A stretch of 64,000 nt of DNA, from contig NZ_AUBB01000040.1 of the NCBI RefSeq assembly GCF_000429025.1, positions 1 through 64,000 of the forward strand. The letters run 5' to 3'. Positions 34,473-42,691 of the stretch are shown one piece after another (the first letter of the stretch is position 1; the number at the start of each line of letters is the position of its first letter). This DNA is from Actinospineispora spinosispora DSM 44797 (lineage in GTDB: Bacteria > Actinomycetota > Actinomycetes > Mycobacteriales > Pseudonocardiaceae). Below the pieces are notes generated by a model. The model did no database searches, was not told the origin of the DNA, and saw nothing but the letters and a program-made list of their open reading frames with translations. A program made the translations under genes and the position numbers.

Positions 34473-35019
34473 GGCGCGGATCCTCATGTCGGGGCCAGAG
34501 GTGCTCGCCGGTCTGAGTGCTGTTCCAGAGCAGGATGTTGGTGCCGGGTGGTCGGTGGGCGGTGGCGATTAGCTCGCCGTCCGGGTCGGCGAGCCAGAGT
34601 CCGGTGGCGACTGGTTCGAACCGGTCGCCTCGGTGGATCTGGGCGATGTAGGCCGCCAGCCGGTCCTGGGTGAGTGTGACCGATAGCAGCCGCTCGGTGA
34701 GTTCGCGGGCGATGTACTCGGTGGGCATCTCCAGCAGGGCGAACGGCGCCGGCAGCCGCAGCAGCCGTCCGGCGGTACTCCAGAGCCGGCAACAAGGCCC
34801 CGGGCTGTATACGCCGCTCTCTTCGAGAGCGGCGTACGCCACAAGAAACCCCACGACCAGCATGACTGCCACGATGTGGATCAGTCACAGCCAGCCGAGC
34901 CGCTGGCGGCTCAGGTCGAGTGCTCGGCGAGACCAGTCGGCGAAGCCGGTCGGTATCAGCGGATCGATCCGCGGACGCTGATCCTCAGGTTCGTTGTCGG
35001 CGGTCGATGAAGACTGCAT
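34432..35019 (-). pseudogene. Single-membrane-span protein with an in-frame stop, unknown
   Basis: From ATG 35019 it reads QSSSTADNEPEDQRPRIDPL, then TGFADWSRRALDLSRQRLGW and L. A TGA at 34887-34885 follows, exactly where a Trp codon would fit, and then in the same frame LIHIVAVMLVVGFLVAYAAL, a membrane helix. The rest is soluble (LADPDGELIATAHRPPGTNI). The 3' end overlaps the toxin gene at 34074-34472 tail to tail. A GTG at 34872 could restart after the stop. Family unknown. Confidence 0.45.
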
Positions 35020-35311
35020 TTCCGCACGATATCGAGCGGATTGACCATCGGACGGTGATTGCCGAATGTTAGTCGTCGCTTATTCTTGAAATATTGCATG
35101 CTCCAGCACACTGCGAACAGGATTGCCGAGAACGTCGTCGCCTTCTTCACCGGCATCGATGATGGCGAAATTCGTTCGCCTAAGGGTTACCGGGCGAGAA
35201 CGGGCTGCCCTACAAACTTGCGCGACAACGATCGCGGTTACGTCAGCTACCGCATGGTGGGCGGCCCGTGACGGTGACTGACAGATGGTGAGAACAACCG
35301 AGGAGCGCATC

Positions 35312-35791
35312 ATGCGGATCAAGCAACAACAGCGCCGGCGAGAACTTCGCGCGCGGCTCGAAGCTACGCGGCGCGCCAGGGCCGGGGGCGGACCCGCGCC
35401 CCGCGTCACGCGGCTCTGGTTGTCGGTGGGCTATCTGCTGTGCGTGGCTTCCGATTCGGTCGCGGCGCTGCTGTTTCCGGAACGGATCGCGGCCCTCGTG
35501 TGGTTCGCGGGCTTCTTGATCGGTATGGGTCTACTGATAATGATGACCATGGCCACTCGGCGCACCGACGAGCTCGACGGGGAGGGATTCTATTCGCGGG
35601 CATACATGATCCTTTCTATCGTCTGCTTCGTCGCGTTCGGCGTCATCGTGGTTCTGCACGGCATATTCCCGCCCCCGATCGAGTATCGCCTCACCGAAGC
35701 CGTCATGTGGCCCCTCGTCCTACTCGTCTTCGGGCTGCCCACGCTCATCGCCTGCTGGTCCCTGCCCGACAGCGACCACTCGGCCGAGTAG
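35312..35791 (+). CDS. Small integral membrane protein, unknown
   Basis: 159 aa from ATG 35312 with GAGGAG 8-9 nt upstream; ATG 35285 would add 9 residues. A basic head (RIKQQQRRRELRARLEATRR) is followed by four probable membrane helices at about residues 37-55, 60-82, 98-120 and 130-152. No catalytic motif or known family. It stands alone between a short non-coding stretch (35020-35284) and a convergent GNAT gene. Confidence 0.6.
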   Translation: MRIKQQQRRRELRARLEATRRARAGGGPAPRVTRLWLSVGYLLCVASDSVAALLFPERIAALVWFAGFLIGMGLLIMMTMATRRTDELDGEGFYSRAYMILSIVCFVAFGVIVVLHGIFPPPIEYRLTEAVMWPLVLLVFGLPTLIACWSLPDSDHSAE

Positions 35792-35819
35792 CCCCGGCGG
35801 CCACGTGCCCGGCTTCGAC

Positions 35820-36344
35820 TTACAGGGGTTTGGCGAAATAGAGCGCGGTCTCGTGGGCGTAGTCGCCGTCGTACAGGGTCCGGTCGAGTCCGACGAGTTC
35901 GAAACCCATCGCCTGGTAGGCGCGCACGGCCAGGACGTTGGTGTTCTGCGTCTCGAGCCAGAGGTGCCGAGCGCCGTTGTTCCGGCCGGCGAACATGACG
36001 TGTTCGATCAGTCTCCGTCCGATGCCGCGGGCCCGGTGCAGGTGGTCGACGTAGAGGTGCCACAGCACCTGGCGTCGGTTCCACCGTTGGTACCCGGTCG
36101 CAGCGAAGCCGACGATGCTGGTGCCCTCGACCGCGACGAAGCCGTCGGTCCAGCGTCGATCCGGGTCGGTGACCTCGGTGACGAACTCGTGGTTCTTGAT
36201 CAGCGGCCTCGGTATCGATTGCTCGGTGAGCTGAAATCCCTTCGAGGTGGCCGAGACCCGGAATACAGTGCCCGCGTGCGACGCGGTGCCCAGGTGTGAC
36301 AAGGCCTGAATGTCCTCCGGTACACGCAGCGACCGTATTCCCAC
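35820..36344 (-). CDS. GNAT-family N-acetyltransferase
   Basis: 174 aa from GTG 36344; an earlier in-frame start at 36428 is possible. The acetyl-CoA loop is in VDHLHRARGIGRRLIEHVMF (R-x2-GIG-x-RL). The C-terminal segment WLETQNTNVLAVRAYQAMGF then ELVGLDRTLY resembles streptothricin/aminoglycoside-type GNATs, in which ETQNxN and the AxxxYxxxGF block shape the substrate site. Substrate unknown; an antibiotic-acetylating role is possible but not shown. Confidence 0.75.
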   Translation of the reverse strand: MGIRSLRVPEDIQALSHLGTASHAGTVFRVSATSKGFQLTEQSIPRPLIKNHEFVTEVTDPDRRWTDGFVAVEGTSIVGFAATGYQRWNRRQVLWHLYVDHLHRARGIGRRLIEHVMFAGRNNGARHLWLETQNTNVLAVRAYQAMGFELVGLDRTLYDGDYAHETALYFAKPL

Positions 36345-36431
36345 ACGACGAATCGTAGTCCGGAGCCCCGTCCGTAGCGTCGATCGCTTTTCGCCCGAGC
36401 GGCCGGCGGCCGACCTGAAGGAATCCACGCG

Positions 36432-37040
36432 ATGTCAGGCGACTGGAAAGGGATCGTCAGGCGGGGCTACGACGCCGTGTCCGAGCGTTATCGCGCCGAT
36501 CACGATGCACCCGCAGAGTACGAGGCCTGGCTACACCTACTCGCCGAACGGCTCCCGATCAATGCCGAGATTCGCGATCTCGGCTGTGGATGTGGAATCC
36601 CGATGGCCCGACGGCTGGCCGAGCTTGCCCACAGGATCGTCGGGGTTGACCTCAGTGCGGTCCAGATCGACCGGGCACGGCGACTCGTCCCGCGCGCCCG
36701 CTTCATCAGGGCCGATGCAATCGACCTGGTCTACTCGGCCGCGTCCTTCGACGCGATCGTCTGCCTGTACCTGCTGATCCATCTGCCCGAGCGAGAGCAA
36801 GAGGTACTCATCCAGCGCGCGGCGGCCTGGTTGAGAACCGGTGGGGTGTTCCTTGCGACGGTCGGCGCGACAGCCTGGACGGGAGAGCAAAGCGACTGGC
36901 TCGGTGGTGGCGCGCGCATGTGGTGAAGTCACCCCGACGCGGACACCTAACGAGGATGGCTGGGCTCGGCGGGCCTGATCATCGAACCACGACGAATTCG
37001 TCCCCGAGGGAGACGGCGGTCATCAACTGCTCATCGCCCG
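36432..37040 (+). pseudogene. Class I SAM methyltransferase, 3' end decayed
   Basis: The first 164 codons are a good methyltransferase: GYDAVSERYRADHDAPAEYE, SAM loop IRDLGCGCGIPMARRLAELA, VGVDLSAVQIDRARRLVPRA. After GGGARMW comes TGA at 36924-36926, where a Trp is expected. The frame goes on SHPDADT, then TAA in place of a Tyr codon, then WLGSAGLIIE, and a shift to HDEFVPEGDGGHQLLIAR. These match the normal tail of the family, so the last ~45 residues were lost by two stops and a shift. The remaining part may still fold but is probably inactive. Confidence 0.7.
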
Positions 37041-37076
37041 AACTATCCGCCACGTGTCTGGGGGTGTATTGCCGGG

Positions 37077-38510
37077 TCAGCCGGGCGGAGTGGACGGTCG
37101 GACCGGGGCGAACAGCCAGGTCTGGGCGACGTCGTCGACCTTCTTGCCGGAGATTCGTTCCAGCAGCGCAAGGAAGTCCGCCACCGTGCCGTTGTGGCCC
37201 TGCCGTTCGGTCACCCAGGTCCGCAGACCGGTGAAGAAGGCGTCGTCACCCACTCGCGTGCGCAGCGCCTCCAGGGCCATAGCACCTCGGGAGTACACCG
37301 CTGAGTTGAACAGTTCATCCGGACCCGGGTCACCGGGCGGGACCCGCCAGAAATCAGTGTTGGCGAAATTGCACAGGTAGGTCTGGTCGGCGATCTGCTT
37401 CGCGCTGGGACCGCCGGTCCGTTCTCGGTAGAGCCACACCGCGTAGCTGGCGAACCCCTCATTGAGCCAGATGTCGCTCCAGCGGTGCACCGACACAGTG
37501 TCGCCGAACCACTGGTGAGCCAGCTCGTGCACCACCACCGAGACGTCCGCGCCGGCACGGAACATCTGCGGCCCGTACACCGGGCGGGTCTGGGTCTCCA
37601 ACGCGGACTGCTGCGCGCACGCGTCGGGTACCACGCCACCGATCGTGTCGAACGGATACGGGCCGAAGATTCCGGAGAGCACACCGACGATCTGCGGGGT
37701 CTGCTCCACCGCGGCGCGCGCGACGGTCGCGGTCAGCGGGTCGAGCCCGTCCTGGAAAGCCGCGATATACGGGCCGTAGGGCGTGTCCCGCGTGACGATG
37801 TCGTAGTGGCCGATCGCGACGAATGCCAGATAGGTGGCCATCGGCGCGCTGGCTCGCCACCGCCATCGCTGCCAGCCGGGCTCGGCCGGTTCGGGGCCAG
37901 CGAGCAATTTTCCGTTCGAGATCGCCTGCAACCCCGCGGGCACGGTCACCGTCACCGCGACGGTCGCCTTGTCCGATGGATGGTCGTTCGCCGGGAACCA
38001 CCAGGCCGCGCCCTCGGGCTCGCCGGCGATGACCGCGCCGTCCACGGTACGGGTCCATGGCGGGTCATGGCCGAGGTCGTCCCTGACTTCCGACGGCACA
38101 CCGCCGTAGGTCACCTGCACCACCATCGGCCGGCCGGTCGGCACCGGCCGGGTTGGGCTGAACAGCAGCTTGCCCCGGTCCTGGTGAAACCGTGCCAGCT
38201 GGTTGTTCACCGTCACCTGGGTCGCGGGCAGCCGCAGGTCGAGTGCGAACTCGGCCCGGTTCTCGGTGGGCAGCGCGTTGACGGTGGTGCGTCCGTCGAG
38301 CCGCCCGGTCGGCGGGTCGTAGCGAAGCTGAATCTCGTAGCCGGTCACGTCGTAGCCGCTGTTGCCCGCCGGTGGGAAATACGGATCCCCGATACCCGCC
38401 GCGGCCGGCATCGGTGGCTCGGGGGAATCGGCGGCGTGCCATTGATAGCCGATTCCTACACCTGCCACGAGCAATACGGCGCTCAGCCCCATCCACCGCC
38501 AAGATCGCAT
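37077..38510 (-). CDS. M1-family metallopeptidase (aminopeptidase N-like), secreted
   Basis: 477 aa from ATG 38510. A signal or anchor segment at residues 1-25 (WMGLSAVLLVAGVGIGYQW) is followed by the mature protein. The N-terminal beta domain (YDVTGYEIQLRYDPPTGRLD) leads to the zinc site HELAHQWFGDTVSVHRWSDI followed by WLNEGFASY, i.e. HExxH-(18)-E. The substrate loop has ALETQT where classical enzymes have GxMEN, as in many actinobacterial members. It lacks the long C-terminal helical domain of full M1 enzymes, so it is one of the short secreted forms. Expected to release N-terminal residues from peptides outside the cytoplasm. Confidence 0.85.
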   Translation of the reverse strand: MRSWRWMGLSAVLLVAGVGIGYQWHAADSPEPPMPAAAGIGDPYFPPAGNSGYDVTGYEIQLRYDPPTGRLDGRTTVNALPTENRAEFALDLRLPATQVTVNNQLARFHQDRGKLLFSPTRPVPTGRPMVVQVTYGGVPSEVRDDLGHDPPWTRTVDGAVIAGEPEGAAWWFPANDHPSDKATVAVTVTVPAGLQAISNGKLLAGPEPAEPGWQRWRWRASAPMATYLAFVAIGHYDIVTRDTPYGPYIAAFQDGLDPLTATVARAAVEQTPQIVGVLSGIFGPYPFDTIGGVVPDACAQQSALETQTRPVYGPQMFRAGADVSVVVHELAHQWFGDTVSVHRWSDIWLNEGFASYAVWLYRERTGGPSAKQIADQTYLCNFANTDFWRVPPGDPGPDELFNSAVYSRGAMALEALRTRVGDDAFFTGLRTWVTERQGHNGTVADFLALLERISGKKVDDVAQTWLFAPVRPSTPPG

Positions 38511-39146
38511 GACTTTCCTCGCTCGCGCACCGTCGGATGTGTTGCCCAGCCGTCGCGGAGCAGACCCCGTCGAGTCATCGGGTCGCTGCTGCGAGCCTGC
38601 GCAGCAGCTGCTGGGACACCAGGTCATGCCCGGCGGTGCAGTACCTGCGCCTCGTTGATATCGCCGAGCGCGTCCTTTGCTCTGTGCAACGTGTACCAGG
38701 CGGTATGGAAGCATCGGATAGGTTGAGCTAACGCTAAGGAGGTCTAAGCGTTAGCTCAATTTATTCTGCTCAACCAGCGGAGATGTCTTACGCACTTTTC
38801 GGGGATGGTCGAGTGAACCGGGATGGACCTCCATCAGGTCTCCGGATCGCTCCCTGGGAGCGCGGTATGCCTGGTGATTCGCGGTGAACCGTTCCGGCTT
38901 CGCCAGACCTGGCACGAGCTCCTCCGTCCCGGATTGTCGGACAAATCGTAGCGTTTGATCAAGCCGCTCTATAGGCTCGTCGAATTCTGCGCGGGACAAC
39001 AGCTTTCCTACAACGTGGGAGCCGTTGGAAGAAAGGACTGGCCGTATCGGTCGGGACTACGTCAGCCACCGATTCTTTCCCGAACCGCGGACGATTCGTG
39101 CCTTGCTTGAGCTGATCCCGCATGATCGGCGAACGGAGTGGCCGCC
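38511..39146. other. Intergenic stretch without a supported gene
   Basis: About 635 bases. It holds the 13-bp inverted repeat at 38723-38759. A minus-strand frame of 82 codons (38751-38999) is open but has no family resemblance and ends inside that repeat, so I do not call it a gene. Confidence 0.4.
38723..38759. terminator. 13-bp inverted repeat, terminator-like
   Basis: TTGAGCTAACGCT and AGCGTTAGCTCAA are exact complements with an 11-nt loop (AAGGAGGTCTA), followed by TTTATT on the plus strand. The stem and T-rich tail fit a rho-independent terminator for rightward transcription, but no gene ends just before it. A binding site or an old element end is also possible. Confidence 0.45.
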
Positions 39147-40172
39147 ATGACCGCAATCCTCATCGCCGCTACCGCGGCCTGGCGCGGTGACAGCCGTCTG
39201 GAACGCAACAGCCGCGTGCTGATCACCGAGCGGAACCTGGTCTGGGATCCGGAGCCGAGCACCGTGCCCGGTGAGGTGGTCCGGTATGGAGTGGACGGCG
39301 TGCTGGTCCCAGGGCTGGTCGACCATCACGTCCACATCGAGCAGATCGACCTCGCTGAGCTGGGTGCGAGCGGGCTCAGCGAGGTGGTCGACCTGGGTGG
39401 TCGACCGGATGAGGTGTTCGCCCTGCGCGACCGCTCCCGCGATGATCCCGACCTACCGCTCGTGCACGCCGTCGGCCCGTTCCTGACGGCCCCAGGGGGT
39501 TATCTCTCGGACCGGAAATGGGCGCCGGCGGGAACCTGGACGGCCATCGAGACCGAGGATGACGTGTTGCGTGCGGTCGCGCGCAGCGCGGCGCGCAAGG
39601 CGGTCGCCATCAAGGTGGTATTGCACGAAGACGACCCGGTAGCCCTGCCGATCAGCTTGTTGAGGACGTTGGTGAACGCCGCCGCAGGTGTCGGCTTACC
39701 GGTGGTCGCGCACGTCGAAGGTCGAGGGCAAGCCGACCGGGCGATTGCCGCCGGAATACGCCGGCTCGCGCACACCCCGTGGACGCACCGGCTGAGCCAC
39801 GAGGTGATCGCGCTGAGCGCGGCCACCATGACCTGGACGTCGACCCTGGACGTCCACAGCAGGGGTGAAGCGACGCCCGAGTACGCCACGGCGTTGGACA
39901 ACCTGCGCCGATTCCATGCGGCGGGTGGGCGAGTGCAGTACGGCACCGACCTGGGCAACGGCCCGCTGCCTGTCGGCGTCAACGCCAGAGAACTTCACGC
40001 GCTGACCGAGGCGGGGCTGACTTCGGTGCATATTCTGCGCGCCATCTGTCTCAGCCGCACCGCGGTCGCGGTCCTGCCCGCCGATCCGCTCATGAACCCC
40101 TACCTGCTGTCCGACATCGCGGCCACCGCTCGCGTGGGTCGCGCCGTTCGGTTGCGGTCACTATCTCAGTGA
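39147..40172 (+). CDS. Amidohydrolase-family protein
   Basis: 341 aa from ATG 39147; GTG 39138 would add 3 residues. Metal-dependent hydrolase signatures: VPGLVDHHVHIEQID (HxH), KAVAIKVVLHEDD (Lys, possibly carboxylated), VVAHVEGRGQADRAI (His), RLAHTPW (His), VQYGTDLGNGPLPVG (Asp). Expected TIM-barrel enzyme that hydrolyses an amide or cyclic amide; substrate unknown. Followed after 32 bases by a convergent kinase-like gene. Confidence 0.75.
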   Translation: MTAILIAATAAWRGDSRLERNSRVLITERNLVWDPEPSTVPGEVVRYGVDGVLVPGLVDHHVHIEQIDLAELGASGLSEVVDLGGRPDEVFALRDRSRDDPDLPLVHAVGPFLTAPGGYLSDRKWAPAGTWTAIETEDDVLRAVARSAARKAVAIKVVLHEDDPVALPISLLRTLVNAAAGVGLPVVAHVEGRGQADRAIAAGIRRLAHTPWTHRLSHEVIALSAATMTWTSTLDVHSRGEATPEYATALDNLRRFHAAGGRVQYGTDLGNGPLPVGVNARELHALTEAGLTSVHILRAICLSRTAVAVLPADPLMNPYLLSDIAATARVGRAVRLRSLSQ

Positions 40173-40204
40173 ACCGGAGAACAGCATGGATGCGGTCGTA
40201 ACCC

Positions 40205-41431
40205 TCAGAGTGACTGACCCGACGGGGGAGTCCGATCTGCAACGGCGACAGATCGCGATGCCGCCGCCGCAGTCAGCAGTGTGGTCAGTGTCGCCACCAC
40301 CGCCCGACTGCTCCGAATACTGGTGTCGATCACCGTAGTAGCGTCGCTGAGTCGTCGGTGAAAGATGGTTCTCTCCGCGACGGCGCGGGACGTGACCTGG
40401 GCCAGTCGCCAATCCGGCGCCCCGGTCAGCGAATCCCCTGCTAGCCAGGGCCATCCGCCCTGGCCACGGCGGGCGACTCGATCCGCGAGATCGGTAGGCG
40501 ATGCGTCGAGACACACGGTGGTCAGGTTCTCGCCGGCGAGCGCCGGCTCGTACGCCGGGGGGGCACCCCGGGCGACGACGATCAAGGCCCGCGCGCCAGC
40601 GGCACGGTAGCCGCGCCAAACACCCGTCAAGGCCTCGGCCTTCACCGGCCCGCACTCCGGCTGGACGAACCCGAGCTGGTCGACATCGATGTAGGCGGCC
40701 GTCACTCCCTTCGCCCCGAGCGATTGCATGACCTCCCAACCCACCGCCGACTTACCGACCGCGGTAGGATTGACCAGAAGCAACACTGGTACGTCCGCAC
40801 CGAGCCGACGGTGCACGGTCTGGGTGCCGGACCAGATCGAGTGTTCCTGCTGCTGGCGATCGACCCTCTCGATCAACGCCTCGACGACCTCGTGCGGCGA
40901 CCTCGTCGTCGTGTCCAGCGGGACGCCCAGGCCATCACGGTCCAACTTGTCCGCCAGTGACATGAGCTCGTCGAGGCACTCGCCCGATGAACCTCGCCCC
41001 AGGTATCGGCGGCGCAGCTCGTCGCGGGCACAGCGCAGGCGAACCAGGGTGAACTCATATTCAGCCTCGGTACCCCGCACGTAGGGTTCGATACCGCGAT
41101 GTGGATCGACCACACCAGAGACGATCACCTGCCGGGCACCGTTTCGTCGGAATGTATCGATCACCTCGAGGAGGTTGGTCGCCTTCAGCCGGTGGCGTTC
41201 CGGGTCATCAGCCGGAGCGGGGACGAACAGGCGGAGTTGATCGATATCGACGTACGCGACGCGATCGTCCGCCGAGGCGAGTCGGGTGTACAGCGCCCAC
41301 CCGGCCGTTGACTTGCCTACCCCGGGCGCTCCGGTCACCCACAACACCGGAACCGGTGGCACAGCACCCTCCCGGCGAATCGCTTGCTGAGGACGCTCCC
41401 GATCTTCACAGATCGAGCCCAGCGTCCTCAA
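40205..41431 (-). CDS. Tandem P-loop kinase-like protein
   Basis: 408 aa with two related halves. The first has a good Walker A (WVTGAPGVGKSTAGWALYTR) and VAYVDIDQLRLFVPAPADD. The second has LLVNPTAVGKSAVGWEVMQS, in which the first Gly of the P-loop is Asn, and AAYIDVDQLGFVQPECGPVK. Each half then has a segment of the type GARQVIVSGVV / GARALIVVARG. The layout is that of small nucleoside- or APS-kinase-like folds duplicated in one chain, with the second site perhaps degenerate. Target of phosphorylation unknown. Stands alone on this strand, convergent to the amidohydrolase gene. Confidence 0.7.
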   Translation of the reverse strand: MRTLGSICEDRERPQQAIRREGAVPPVPVLWVTGAPGVGKSTAGWALYTRLASADDRVAYVDIDQLRLFVPAPADDPERHRLKATNLLEVIDTFRRNGARQVIVSGVVDPHRGIEPYVRGTEAEYEFTLVRLRCARDELRRRYLGRGSSGECLDELMSLADKLDRDGLGVPLDTTTRSPHEVVEALIERVDRQQQEHSIWSGTQTVHRRLGADVPVLLLVNPTAVGKSAVGWEVMQSLGAKGVTAAYIDVDQLGFVQPECGPVKAEALTGVWRGYRAAGARALIVVARGAPPAYEPALAGENLTTVCLDASPTDLADRVARRGQGGWPWLAGDSLTGAPDWRLAQVTSRAVAERTIFHRRLSDATTVIDTSIRSSRAVVATLTTLLTAAAASRSVAVADRTPPSGQSL

Positions 41432-41578
41432 CAGACTTCTCAGCGAAATTCTGGAGGCGCCCGGTCAGCGCAGAGCAGTCGAGTCGTCGGCGAGCATCCC
41501 GGCTGATCCGTCTCAAAATTTGTGGCCGGAGCAATGCTTGTGGCTTTGGCGGATCGAGAGAGCCGATGACCGGCCAGG

Positions 41579-42451
41579 TCACTTGGCCGGTGGTTGCGCA
41601 GCGTGGCGTCTCCCGTCGAACTGGAGCAGGGGCAGGCGCCGGGACAGGTGCAGCTGTTGCGGGGTCCTCGCGGCCGTTCGGTTCGAGCGAGTCTTCGAAT
41701 CAGCGGTATTGTTGGAGCTGAGCAGGGCGGAGATCCAGCGAGCCGCGCCGATCGTGGACCGGGTATAGCGCTCGCCGTCCCTGACGAACTGGGTCGGCGC
41801 GACGCACAGCGTCACCGCTGCGAGCACGACACCGGAGCGGGTGTCCCGGATCGGGGCGGCGATACAGCGGACCGAGGGGTCGGTCTCACCCAGATCGAAT
41901 GCCACGTCGTTACGCCTCACGACAGATAGTTGCTGACGCAATAAGATTTCGTCGGTGATCGTTCTCGGAGTGAAGCGCTCGAGCGTGCCTTCCAGGTCCA
42001 CTATTCCGTGGGACAGGGCGATCTTTCCCGGCGCGGTCGAATGGACCGGCGGGCGGTCACCGACTCGTGCGATCGGTATGGACCCGCGCGGTTCGATCTG
42101 CTCGAGGCACAGAACCTGACCGCTTTCCCAGGTGGCCAGGCCCGCGGTTTGACCGAGCTGCGTGGCGAGCTGGTGAACCACGCCGGTGCCGATCCGGACC
42201 ACGTCTGTGCTCTTCACCAGGTGGTCAGATAGCTGCAGTAATCGCCAACCCAGGCGATAACGTCTGTCCGGAGTTCGTTCCAGCAGACCGATCCCGGCCA
42301 GGCTGGACACCAGCTCGTACACGTTGGACCGCGGAACGCCCAGTTCACCCGCCATCTCGCGGACACCCCACTCGGGATGCAACTCGGTGAATAGGGTGAG
42401 CACACTGTCGACTTTTCGTATCGTGTTCAACATCGTTTGTCTCCCGGGCAT
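41579..42451 (-). CDS. IclR-family transcriptional regulator
   Basis: 290 aa; a start at ATG 42433 is also likely. N-terminal winged helix at residues ~10-70 (NTIRKVDSVLTLFTELHPEW ... ELGVPRSNVYELVSSLAGIG). C-terminal IclR effector domain with HSTAPGKIALSHG and SVRCIAAPIRDTRSGVVLAA, SPAPIRD-type motif. The last ~45 residues are basic and unlike the family. IclR proteins usually control nearby catabolic genes; the M20 peptidase gene upstream on the same strand is a candidate. Between them, 42452-42691 shows no gene. Confidence 0.85.
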   Translation of the reverse strand: MPGRQTMLNTIRKVDSVLTLFTELHPEWGVREMAGELGVPRSNVYELVSSLAGIGLLERTPDRRYRLGWRLLQLSDHLVKSTDVVRIGTGVVHQLATQLGQTAGLATWESGQVLCLEQIEPRGSIPIARVGDRPPVHSTAPGKIALSHGIVDLEGTLERFTPRTITDEILLRQQLSVVRRNDVAFDLGETDPSVRCIAAPIRDTRSGVVLAAVTLCVAPTQFVRDGERYTRSTIGAARWISALLSSNNTADSKTRSNRTAARTPQQLHLSRRLPLLQFDGRRHAAQPPAK

Positions 42452-42691
42452 CTTCCTGGTGACGAGCGTTCGATGCGATTTGACACCGACCGATGAACAC
42501 TGTGGCTCCTGAACCTACTCGGTGCGCCGGCACCTTCGAGCAGTTTGTTCAGGGAGGTTCGGATGGTCTGATATTAGTTTCCGTAATAGTGACGTTATCC
42601 CACGCGGATGATAGGTAGCGTCGCCGTGGTGAGGACGATCAACGACTGGTGATCTGATGGTGCTGGCCGGCACCGAGTCGACAGAGCACCC

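Noticed and set aside
16535..36926. TGA read as Trp (recoding)
   Set aside because: Many intact genes in the window end with TGA, and the four cases lie in genes with other damage or in otherwise dispensable genes. Decay is simpler.
37485..38726. 413-codon plus-strand frame opposite the M1 peptidase
   Set aside because: Antisense shadow; rich in Arg, His and Gly without domain motifs, while the minus strand has HELAHQWFGD.
38751..38999. 82-codon minus-strand frame
   Set aside because: No recognisable motif, no ribosome site that I can support, and its end lies inside the inverted repeat.
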